Shown here one piece after another: positions 34,208 to 41,407 of a DNA stretch of 64,000 bases. Each line of letters starts with the position of its first letter. The stretch's first letter is position 1. The notes under the pieces are model-generated. The model saw nothing but the letters and a program-made list of their open reading frames with translations, was not told where the DNA came from and searched no databases. A program made the translations under genes and the position numbers. Origin of the DNA: Cohnella sp. SGD-V74. Its GTDB lineage: Bacteria > Bacillota > Bacilli > Paenibacillales > Paenibacillaceae. The stretch spans positions 221,945-285,944 of the forward strand of contig NZ_PVYW01000010.1 in assembly GCF_003001675.1 (NCBI RefSeq), given 5' to 3'.

Positions 34208-36178
34208 ATGTGGGATAATATAAAGGAGTTCGCCTCCGAGTTTTTCGTCACGGGCGATCCGCTGATCTACGGCGCGGACGTCGCCATCGTGCTCACGATG
34301 ATCGCGATCGTGACGGCTCTCACGTATTTCAAAAAATGGACGTGGCTGTGGAAGGAATGGCTGACGACCGTCGATCATAAGAGAATCGGAATCATGTACG
34401 TCATCGCGGCGCTGCTCATGCTGTTCCGCGGGGGCGTCGACGCGCTGCTGATGCGCACGCAGCTCGCGATGCCGGAGCTGGAGTTCTTGAACGCGGAGCA
34501 CTATAACGCGATCTTCACGACCCATGGGGTCATCATGATTCTGTTCATGGCGATGCCGCTCATGTTCGGGTTGTTCAACCTCGTCGTCCCGCTGCAGATC
34601 GGGGCGAGAGACGTGGCGTATCCGTTCCTGAACTCGCTGAGCTTCTGGCTGTTCTTCTTCGGCGCGATGCTGTTCAACCTGTCGTTCGTCATCGGAGGCT
34701 CGCCGGATACGGGGTGGCTAGCTTACCCGCCTCTATCGGGAACGCAATTCAGTCCGGGCGTCGGCCAGGACTTCTATATATGGGGGATACAGATTTCCGG
34801 GATCGGCAGCTTGATGACCGGGATCAACTTCATCGTCACGATTCTGAAAATGCGGGCGCCGGGCATGAAGCTGATGAAAATGCCAATGTTCTCATGGTCG
34901 GTGCTGTCCAGCTGCTTGACGATCATTCTCGCGTTCCCGATCTTGACGGTTACGCTGTTCCTGCTGTTCATCGACCGCTACCTCGGCGCGCACTTCTTCA
35001 CGCTGGACGGCGGCGGCAACCCGATGATGTACATCAACCTGATCTGGATGTGGGGTCACCCCGAAGTGTACATCGTCGTTCTGCCGGCCTTCGGGATTTT
35101 CTCCGAGGTGGTCGCAACCTTTTCCAAGAAAAGGCTGTTCGGCTACAAATCGATGGTGTTCGCTCTCATGAGCATCAGCGTCGCTTCGTTCTTCACCTGG
35201 GCGCACCACTTCTTCACGATGGGCTCGGGCGCGAACGTCAACGCGTTCTTCGCGGTCACGACGATGATTATCGCGATTCCGACCGGGGTCAAGGTGTTCA
35301 ACTGGCTGTTCACGATGTACCGCGGGCGGCTGTCGTTCCCGACGCCGATGCTGTGGATGCTCGGCTTTATTCCGTGCTTCGTCGTCGGCGGAATGACCGG
35401 GGTGCTGCTCTCCGTCGCTCCGGCGGACTTCCAGTTCCACAACAGCTACTTCCTGATCGCCCACTTCCACCAGGTGCTGATCGGAGGCGTCGCGTTCGGA
35501 TACTTCGCGGGCTTGTACTACTGGTGGCCTAAAGTGTTCGGCTTCAAGCTGAACGAGAAAATTGGCAAATGGGCGTTCTGGTTCTGGAATATCGGCTTCT
35601 ACGTCTGCTTCATGCCGCAGTACGTGCTCGGCCTGATGGGCATGACGCGCCGCGTCAGCAGCTACGGCTGGGACAGAGGCTGGTACGAGTTGAACCTGAC
35701 GTCGACAATCGGCGGATTCCTGATGGGCATCGGGTTCCTGTTCCAAGTGTGGCAGATCCTGCACAGCATCAAGTTTATGGAGAAAGATACGACGGGCGAT
35801 CCATGGGACGGGCGGACGCTCGAATGGACGATCCCGTCGCCGGCTCCGGCGTACAACTTCGCCACGCTGCCGACGGTGCAGGAGAAAGACGACTTCTGGG
35901 AAGAGAAGCAGCGCATCGCCGCCGGAGGGGCTCCGCGGCCGAAGCCGCCGCTTGAGCCGATCCACATGCCGAAAAACTCGGGAATCCCGATCATTATGTC
36001 GTTCTTCTTCTTCGTGGCCGGTTTCGGATTCGTCTGGGATTGGCTGTGGATGATCATTCCGGGGCTTGCCGGCGTGGCGGTATGCATGCTCGTTCATTCT
36101 TTTAACTACAATACGGATTATTATATCCCGGTTGAGGAAATCAAACGCACGGAAGCTGCGGCGGGGAGGGCTGTATAA
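34208..36178 (+). CDS. qoxB: Quinol oxidase subunit I
   Basis: A 656-residue haem-copper oxidase subunit with about 14-15 membrane segments. The catalytic site is complete: [19 protein letters not shown] (CuB His and cross-linked Tyr), WAHHFFTMG (two CuB His), HFHQVLIGG (haem ligands) and the K-channel Lys in [15 protein letters not shown]. The C-terminal extension [24 protein letters not shown] is typical of quinol oxidases. It reduces oxygen to water and pumps protons. The ATG at 34208 is preferred over 34181 because GAAAGAAGG lies before it. Its stop overlaps the next start. Confidence 0.95.
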   Translation: MWDNIKEFASEFFVTGDPLIYGADVAIVLTMIAIVTALTYFKKWTWLWKEWLTTVDHKRIGIMYVIAALLMLFRGGVDALLMRTQLAMPELEFLNAEHYNAIFTTHGVIMILFMAMPLMFGLFNLVVPLQIGARDVAYPFLNSLSFWLFFFGAMLFNLSFVIGGSPDTGWLAYPPLSGTQFSPGVGQDFYIWGIQISGIGSLMTGINFIVTILKMRAPGMKLMKMPMFSWSVLSSCLTIILAFPILTVTLFLLFIDRYLGAHFFTLDGGGNPMMYINLIWMWGHPEVYIVVLPAFGIFSEVVATFSKKRLFGYKSMVFALMSISVASFFTWAHHFFTMGSGANVNAFFAVTTMIIAIPTGVKVFNWLFTMYRGRLSFPTPMLWMLGFIPCFVVGGMTGVLLSVAPADFQFHNSYFLIAHFHQVLIGGVAFGYFAGLYYWWPKVFGFKLNEKIGKWAFWFWNIGFYVCFMPQYVLGLMGMTRRVSSYGWDRGWYELNLTSTIGGFLMGIGFLFQVWQILHSIKFMEKDTTGDPWDGRTLEWTIPSPAPAYNFATLPTVQEKDDFWEEKQRIAAGGAPRPKPPLEPIHMPKNSGIPIIMSFFFFVAGFGFVWDWLWMIIPGLAGVAVCMLVHSFNYNTDYYIPVEEIKRTEAAAGRAV

Positions 36179-36810
36179 TGGCCAAATCGGGCAACCATAT
36201 CGTCTCTGCTCCGTCGCAACACGGCGGCGGGCATGCCCACGAGGGGCATCACGACCTGGAAGGCATGCGCTTGATGGGATTCTGGATCTTCCTGATCACG
36301 GACTGTATTCTGTTCGGTACGCTGTTCGCAACCTATGTCGTGCTTAGCGGCAATACGGCGGGAGGGCCGACCGGCGCGGAGCTGTTCGAGATGCCGGGGG
36401 TTATCGCCGAGACGTTCATTCTGCTTACGAGCAGCTTCACGAGCGGGCTTGCGGTGCTGGCGATGAACCGGGGGGATCGCAAAGGGCTGATCTCCTGGCT
36501 CGCGGTCACGGTCGTGCTCGGCGCGGCGTTCATTACGCTGGAAGTGACGGAGTTCGTCACTCTGGTCCACGAAGGAGCGACGATCTCGACGAGCGCGCAC
36601 TGGTCCGCCTTCTACACGCTGGTCGGCACCCATGGACTTCACGTCTCGCTCGGTCTTGTGTGGATGATCGCGATTATGATCCAGCTCGGACGTCACGGCA
36701 TCAACTCCGTCACTCGCCGTAAAGTTAACGTCATCAGCCTGTATTGGCACTTTCTCGACGTCGTCTGGATTTTCGTCTTCACGATCGTCTACTTGCTGGA
36801 GGTGATGTAA
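36178..36810 (+). CDS. qoxC: Quinol oxidase subunit III
   Basis: A 210-residue membrane protein with five to six segments. It follows the CyoC/QoxC pattern: an N-terminal His-rich tail (GGGHAHEGHHD), LMGFWIFLITDCILFGTLFA, ETFILLTSSFTSGLAVLAM, HWSAFYTLVGTHGLHVSLGL and YWHFLDVVWIFVFTIVYL. Its ATG overlaps the qoxB stop by one base (TAATG), so translation is coupled. It stabilises the oxidase complex in the cytoplasmic membrane. Confidence 0.93.
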   Translation: MAKSGNHIVSAPSQHGGGHAHEGHHDLEGMRLMGFWIFLITDCILFGTLFATYVVLSGNTAGGPTGAELFEMPGVIAETFILLTSSFTSGLAVLAMNRGDRKGLISWLAVTVVLGAAFITLEVTEFVTLVHEGATISTSAHWSAFYTLVGTHGLHVSLGLVWMIAIMIQLGRHGINSVTRRKVNVISLYWHFLDVVWIFVFTIVYLLEVM

Positions 36811-36811
36811 G

Positions 36812-37165
36812 ATGGCGCAGCATACGAATCAAGGCTCTCACGCTCACGGCGCCCATGACGAGCATGGTGCGCACGAGTCCCACGGCTCGCTGAAGTCTTA
36901 CGTCATCGGCTTCGTCCTGTCGTTGATTCTGACGGCTATTCCGCTGATCATCGTACTGAACGATGTGCTGGAAGGTACGGCGGCCAAGGTCGTGCTGCTG
37001 GGAGCGGCGATTCTGCAATTCGTCGTCCAGTTGGTGTACTTCATGCATCTGAAGGAAGAGGGCAAGCCGCGCTGGAACTTCATGGTGCTCATCCTCGGTC
37101 TGATCATCGTGCTCACGATCGTGGCGGGTTCGATCTGGATCATGACTTACAATAAAGTGGCTTAG
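36812..37165 (+). CDS. qoxD: Quinol oxidase subunit IV
   Basis: A 117-residue protein with a His-rich N-terminus (GSHAHGAHDEHGAHESHG) and three membrane segments, matching the CyoD/QoxD family (SYVIGFVLSLILTAIPL, ILQFVVQLVYFMHL, GLIIVLTIVAGSIWIMTYN). It starts 1 bp after the qoxC stop. It closes the operon and is followed by a terminator. Confidence 0.92.
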   Translation: MAQHTNQGSHAHGAHDEHGAHESHGSLKSYVIGFVLSLILTAIPLIIVLNDVLEGTAAKVVLLGAAILQFVVQLVYFMHLKEEGKPRWNFMVLILGLIIVLTIVAGSIWIMTYNKVA

Positions 37166-37173
37166 CAATAAGG

Positions 37174-37218
37174 AAAAGGGACTTGCCTGCGCGAGGGTGC
37201 GCGGCGAGTCCCTTTTTC
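37174..37218 (+). terminator. Terminator of the qox operon
   Basis: AAAAGGGACTTGCC pairs with GGCGAGTCCCTTTTT (one mismatch or wobble) around a GC-rich loop; the right arm runs into the T tract. Confidence 0.82.
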
Positions 37219-37269
37219 TACGAATCAGAAAGGATAAAATCCGCTATCCTTATCTGAATCGTCTCCGAC

Positions 37270-37309
37270 AAAACGCCTTCATCGTCCAGAGGACGCTGAA
37301 GGCGTTTTT
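37270..37309 (-). terminator. Terminator of the gene at 37326
   Basis: AAAACGCCTTCA and TGAAGGCGTTTT form a perfect 12-bp stem with a 15-nt loop; on the minus strand the stem ends in a T-run. It also reads as a terminator on the plus strand. Confidence 0.8.
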
Positions 37310-37325
37310 GCTTGTGTTGCGGAGG

Positions 37326-37802
37326 TTACGAGGTGCAGCGGGCGTAGCGGTAATCGTTGGGACGGTCCGTGCGGGCGATGATGGTCAGCCGTCCGCCCGT
37401 CTTGATCAGCGTGTAGCGGATCGTTTTGTTTCCGGCGCCGCCGGAGAGAACCGCGCTGACGCGGATGCGGGACGCGTTCTGACCGAGAATCTTCAGGCTT
37501 TCCACCTTGCGCGGGGCCGGTCCGGGAGTGTCGGAGAGAACGTATCTTCTTCCTTGGTAGTTGATCGGATCGAGGTTGCACAGCATGAAACGGCTGAGCT
37601 GCTTGCTCCAGCAGCGGCCGAAGTAGTCCTCGATTTTCTGACGGGAGCTGAATCGGTCGGGCAGACGTCTGTATTCGTCTCCGTTGAACTTGAACGATTG
37701 TCCGTCGGAAGCGGAGCTCCGAACGGCGAACCATTGCTCCTCGGCCTCGTTGATAAATGCGGTAAGCTGGCTGACGGTATAGGCGACAGCGGCATTCGGC
37801 AT
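37326..37802 (-). CDS. Hypothetical protein, possibly IseA-like
   Basis: A 158-residue protein, start at ATG 37802 with GGAGGGAT upstream. It has no clear signal peptide, which counts against a secreted role. The central part (FNGDEYRRLPDRFSSRQKIEDYFGRCWSK, then YQGRRYVLSDTPGPAPRKVESLKILGQNASRIRV) is built like the YRYL...K-x-K-x-Y core plus beta-sheet of IseA-type peptidoglycan DL-endopeptidase inhibitors, and the C-terminus RYTLIKTGGRLTIIARTD fits the family's last strands. I give this family only as a suggestion. The gene is isolated, between the qox terminator and the divergent ATP-grasp operon. Confidence 0.55.
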   Translation of the reverse strand: MPNAAVAYTVSQLTAFINEAEEQWFAVRSSASDGQSFKFNGDEYRRLPDRFSSRQKIEDYFGRCWSKQLSRFMLCNLDPINYQGRRYVLSDTPGPAPRKVESLKILGQNASRIRVSAVLSGGAGNKTIRYTLIKTGGRLTIIARTDRPNDYRYARCTS

Positions 37803-37965
37803 ATCGGCATCCCTCCATGACAGCGTATGAGGCTGGCAGAGCGAGCGCGAGGGTGGTTGTCCGGAGGGTAAATGACGATTAATTGCTCTAATTACACATA
37901 AATAACTTTATGAGTTATATATATGTTAACTATAAATAAACATTCAGTCTTATATGTAACTATTA

Positions 37966-37994
37966 TTGACATAAATATGCCGGAGGAATATGAT
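37966..37994 (+). promoter_or_regulatory. Sigma-A promoter of the ATP-grasp operon
   Basis: TTGACA at 37966-37971, exactly 17 bp, then TATGAT at 37989-37994, at the end of a strikingly AT-rich stretch (37870-37990) that could act as an UP element. The first gene starts 39 bp downstream. Confidence 0.7.
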
Positions 37995-38032
37995 TACTGT
38001 AAAAACCCGATGGGGAGAAGGAGCCGCTGAGC

Positions 38033-39487
38033 ATGGGAATAACGAACAAAACGCCGGTACCTTCGCTTTCTTCCCTGTACTACAACGAGATGTACGACGG
38101 ATCGCAGGTTCGTCCGCATTACGGCAAAGTTCATGAGTCGATCTCGCGAATGACGCCCCAGGAACGCGTCGCCAGGCAGGCGAAGATGAACGGAAGGCTG
38201 CTCGAGGAAGGCATTACGTTTACGCTGTCGGGTGCGGGACAGCCGGAGGCGCTGGAGCGGACGATTCCTTTCGATCTGATCCCCCGCATTATTCCGATGG
38301 AGGAATGGGAGACGATCGAACAGGGGACAAAGCAGCGGGTGAGGGCGCTGAACGCTTTCCTTGCGGACATCTATCATGAGCAGTGTATTCTGAAAGACGG
38401 GCTCGTGCCGCGCCGGATGGTGATGGGCAATCGCTACTTCCGCACGGAGATGATGCGTCTCGCGGCGCCCGGAGGAACATACGTGACGGCCTCGGGCATC
38501 GATCTGATTCGCGACGAGAAGGGCGCTTACTACGTTCTGGAGGACAATCTTCGTTCCCCGTCCGGCTTCTCCTACGTGTTCAAGAGCCGCTCGATCCTGA
38601 CGCATGATTTTCCCGAGTTGATGTTCTCCCATCCCGTACGCGGCATTGACCGTTTCCTGCAGGAGTTCAGATCGTCCTTGCGCAATCTCTCTCCTGTCGA
38701 CAAAGCCGAGCCCGTCGTCGCCCTGCTGACCCCGGGGAGCTACAATTCCGCGTATTTCGAACACGTCTTCCTGGCTCAGCAGATGGGAATCGAATTGGTC
38801 GAAGGCCGGGATCTTGTCTGCAAGGATCATAAAATCTATATTCGCGGCTTGTCGGGGCTGAAGCAGGTGGATGTGCTGTATCGGCGCATCGACGACGACT
38901 ATCTCGATCCGCTGGCGTTTCGTCCGGATTCCGTGCTGGGCGTGGCAGGGCTGATGAACGCTTACCGCTACGGCAACATTACGATCGCCAACGCTCCCGG
39001 GACGGGTGTCGCAGACGACAAGGCCATCTATACGTTCGTGCCGGAGATGATCCGCTACTATTTGAACGAGCGTCCCATTCTGAGCAATGTGCCGACGTAT
39101 CTGATGAGCCGTCCGGACGAAAGGGAGCATGTGCTGGGCCGTCTGGAGGAAATGGTCGTCAAGGAAACTTCGCTGTCGGGCGGATACGGCATGCTGGTCG
39201 GTCCCGCCTCCACGGAGCGGGAGCGGGAGCTGTTCGCGGCGAAAATCCGGGAAAATCCCGACAATTACATCGCCCAGCCGACGATCAAGCTGTCCACCTC
39301 GCCGATCAATCTGGACGGGCGCATCGCCCATCGGCATATCGATCTGCGGGTGTTCGCCGTCGCGGACGGAGCGAGCGTCCGCGTGCTGCCGGGAGGGCTG
39401 ACGAGGGTGGCGATGAAAGAAGGCTCGCTCGTCGTCAATTCGTCCCAGGGCGGAGGCGTCAAGGATACTTGGGTGCTGTCTCGATAA
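38033..39487 (+). CDS. Circularly permuted ATP-grasp protein
   Basis: A 484-residue protein of the circularly permuted ATP-grasp type (DUF404/DUF407 in older naming). Recognisable parts are YNEMYDGSQVRPHY, RIIPMEEWETIEQG and LNAFLADIYHEQ at residues 15-115, YYVLEDNLRSPSGFSYVFKSR near 165, RGLSGLKQVDVLYRRIDDDYLDPLAF near 270 and NPDNYIAQPTIKLSTSP near 410. ATP-grasp enzymes ligate a carboxylate to an amine or thiol using ATP; the permuted type is predicted to modify peptides or make small peptides, but no reaction is established. It is followed 24 bp later by its usual partner, an alpha-E protein. ATG 38033 has AAGGAG upstream. Confidence 0.85.
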   Translation: MGITNKTPVPSLSSLYYNEMYDGSQVRPHYGKVHESISRMTPQERVARQAKMNGRLLEEGITFTLSGAGQPEALERTIPFDLIPRIIPMEEWETIEQGTKQRVRALNAFLADIYHEQCILKDGLVPRRMVMGNRYFRTEMMRLAAPGGTYVTASGIDLIRDEKGAYYVLEDNLRSPSGFSYVFKSRSILTHDFPELMFSHPVRGIDRFLQEFRSSLRNLSPVDKAEPVVALLTPGSYNSAYFEHVFLAQQMGIELVEGRDLVCKDHKIYIRGLSGLKQVDVLYRRIDDDYLDPLAFRPDSVLGVAGLMNAYRYGNITIANAPGTGVADDKAIYTFVPEMIRYYLNERPILSNVPTYLMSRPDEREHVLGRLEEMVVKETSLSGGYGMLVGPASTERERELFAAKIRENPDNYIAQPTIKLSTSPINLDGRIAHRHIDLRVFAVADGASVRVLPGGLTRVAMKEGSLVVNSSQGGGVKDTWVLSR

Positions 39488-39511
39488 TTCGTCCATAAGG
39501 AGAGGGTCTCT

Positions 39512-40465
39512 ATGTTGGATCGGATCGCGGAATGCCTGTTCTGGATCGGGCGCTACACCGAACGGGCGGAAAATCACGCCAGGCTGCTCGACGTCTACTA
39601 TCACTTGCGCGAAGAGGACGGCGAGGACGCCGAGGCGACGTGGAAAAGAATCGCCGAAGCGATCGGGGATTGCGCGCTGTACGAAGAGCGGTACGACGCG
39701 TACCGGGAGAATGACGTGCTGTTCTTCCTGACGCTCGATTGGACGCAGCCGAATTCGATTCTGTCCTGCGTGACTCAGGCGCGCAACAATCTGAAGAAGA
39801 TTCGGGAGCAGCTGCCTGCCGAGCTGTGGAACCTGTTGAACGGCTTCTACTTGTGGTTGAAGAACATGCGCGTGGAGGAGATTGTGCAGATGTCGCCTCA
39901 TGGCTTCTTTCAGGGATTGAAGGAGCGGCTGGCCGCGTTCCAGGGGACGGCCGTGTCCATCGCGCTGAGAGACGAGTCGTGGCATATGCTTGAAAGCGGG
40001 CGTTATCTGGAGCGGTCGGAGAACGTCGTGCGGCTTCTTCAATCCGTCGGCAGAATCGCGCCGGAGCAGCGGAAGGGAGCTTACGGCTATACGGTCGCGC
40101 TGCTCAAGTCGGTGGGAGGCTACGAGGCGTTCCGCCGTCTCGGTCAAGACGATCTTACGCTGGAGGGAGTGTCGAGATTCCTCGTGCTTCAGGAGGCTTT
40201 TCCGCGTTCGGCACATTTCTCGCTGGCCGCGTTCGAGCGTCATCTGAAGGACATGAGGCGGGAATCCGACAAATCGGGCTCGGCTCTTGAACGAACTATC
40301 CGGCTTGCGGGCAAGGCGCGGTCGGAGCTCGGCTGGCTCGACCGGGACGACATTACCTTCGATACGCTTAATTCCGTGCTGCAGCAGCTGCTGGCGACGA
40401 ATCGCCAGTTGGGCGAGGCGGTTGCGGGCACCTTTTTTTCCCCTGGACGGGAGGTTACGGCATGA
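39512..40465 (+). CDS. Alpha-E domain protein
   Basis: A 317-residue all-helical protein of the alpha-E (DUF403) family: it opens MLDRIAECLFWIGRYTERAENHARLLD, continues with LTLDWTQPNSILSCVTQARNN (ARNNLKKIREQL) and SWHMLESGRYLERSENVVRLL, and ends in the helical AFERHLKDMRR region. In other genomes it is encoded next to permuted ATP-grasp and transglutaminase-like proteins, as here; its role is unknown. It overlaps the following gene by 4 bp (ATGA), so translation is coupled. Confidence 0.87.
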   Translation: MLDRIAECLFWIGRYTERAENHARLLDVYYHLREEDGEDAEATWKRIAEAIGDCALYEERYDAYRENDVLFFLTLDWTQPNSILSCVTQARNNLKKIREQLPAELWNLLNGFYLWLKNMRVEEIVQMSPHGFFQGLKERLAAFQGTAVSIALRDESWHMLESGRYLERSENVVRLLQSVGRIAPEQRKGAYGYTVALLKSVGGYEAFRRLGQDDLTLEGVSRFLVLQEAFPRSAHFSLAAFERHLKDMRRESDKSGSALERTIRLAGKARSELGWLDRDDITFDTLNSVLQQLLATNRQLGEAVAGTFFSPGREVTA

Positions 40466-41328
40466 GACTCGAAATTTGCCACGTCACGAAATACCGCTAC
40501 GATTCGCCGGTGACGGACAGTGTCAATGAAATTCGCCTGACTCCCCGGACCGACGAGCGGCAGGCGTGCTACCAGCATCGGCTTGTGATCGAGCCTAACG
40601 TTCAGCTGCAGTCTTATGAGGATTTTTTCGGGAATCGGGTTCATTCGTTTACGGCCAACGCGCCGCATTCGGAGCTGGTCATCACGGCCCATTCGACGGT
40701 GGTGACGCGGGACCGGGACGTGCTGTGGAAGGCTGCCTGGGGGCCGGAGGAATCGTGGCATCGGGTGAGAAGTCTGGAGTTCGTCGACGCGAACGCGGAA
40801 TATTTGCTTCCTACGGAGTACGCATCGTTCCATTCTTCGGTGGAGGCGTATGCCGCCAGGATCGGAGGGGAAGAGGAGGGGGTCTTCGGTTTCGTGCGGC
40901 GCGCGGCGAACGCGATCTATGGAGATTTTCAGTACAAGCCGATGTCGACCGGGGTGCATACGAAGGCGGAGGAGCTGATTCAGATCGGCTCCGGCGTATG
41001 TCAGGACTTCGCGCATTTGCTGATTGCGGTGTGCCGTCTGAAAGGGGTGCCGGCGCGCTATGTGAGCGGGTATCACTTCGTGGGGGATTTGCAGGGGCGG
41101 GACGCTGATTTCGAACAGGCTTCGCACGCTTGGGTCGAGGCGTATGTGCCCGGAGTCGGTTGGCAGGGCATCGATCCGACGAATGACAATCTGGTCGATT
41201 GGCGCTACGTCAAGCTCGGGCATGGGCGCGATTACCCCGACATCGTTCCGGTCAAAGGGATCTATCGGGGCACGTCCGGCCAGTCGCTGCACGTCACGGT
41301 GGACGTTCAGTTGGCTGAGACGGGGTGA
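40462..41328 (+). CDS. Transglutaminase-like protein
   Basis: A 288-residue protein with an N-terminal bacterial transglutaminase-like beta domain (ICHVTKYRYDSPVTDSVNEIRLTPR, HRLVIEPNVQLQSYEDFFGN) and a C-terminal papain-like transglutaminase core. The catalytic triad is visible: Cys in GSGVCQDFAHLLIA near residue 180, His in QASHAWVEAYVPG near 225 and Asp in IDPTNDNLV near 243. It may cleave or cross-link peptide bonds, perhaps undoing or using the product of the ATP-grasp enzyme. There is no signal peptide, so it is cytosolic. Confidence 0.88.
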   Translation: MRLEICHVTKYRYDSPVTDSVNEIRLTPRTDERQACYQHRLVIEPNVQLQSYEDFFGNRVHSFTANAPHSELVITAHSTVVTRDRDVLWKAAWGPEESWHRVRSLEFVDANAEYLLPTEYASFHSSVEAYAARIGGEEEGVFGFVRRAANAIYGDFQYKPMSTGVHTKAEELIQIGSGVCQDFAHLLIAVCRLKGVPARYVSGYHFVGDLQGRDADFEQASHAWVEAYVPGVGWQGIDPTNDNLVDWRYVKLGHGRDYPDIVPVKGIYRGTSGQSLHVTVDVQLAETG

Positions 41329-41356
41329 GCGGAGATGTGCGAGTGGTTGACGGTGT

Positions 41357-41377
41357 GGCGGGGCGGTTAGCCCCGCC
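41357..41377. terminator. Hairpin between convergent genes
   Basis: GGCGGGG and CCCCGCC form a perfect 7-bp stem with a 7-nt loop between the transglutaminase gene and the converging SLH gene. No U tract follows on either strand, so efficiency is doubtful. Confidence 0.4.
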
Positions 41378-41407
41378 GTCGGATGGAACGGGCTTGCGTG
41401 AACCGGC

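Noticed and set aside
37994..40243. Long antisense frame opposite the ATP-grasp and alpha-E genes
   Set aside because: It spans two genes that have conserved motifs, promoter and ribosome binding sites on the plus strand.
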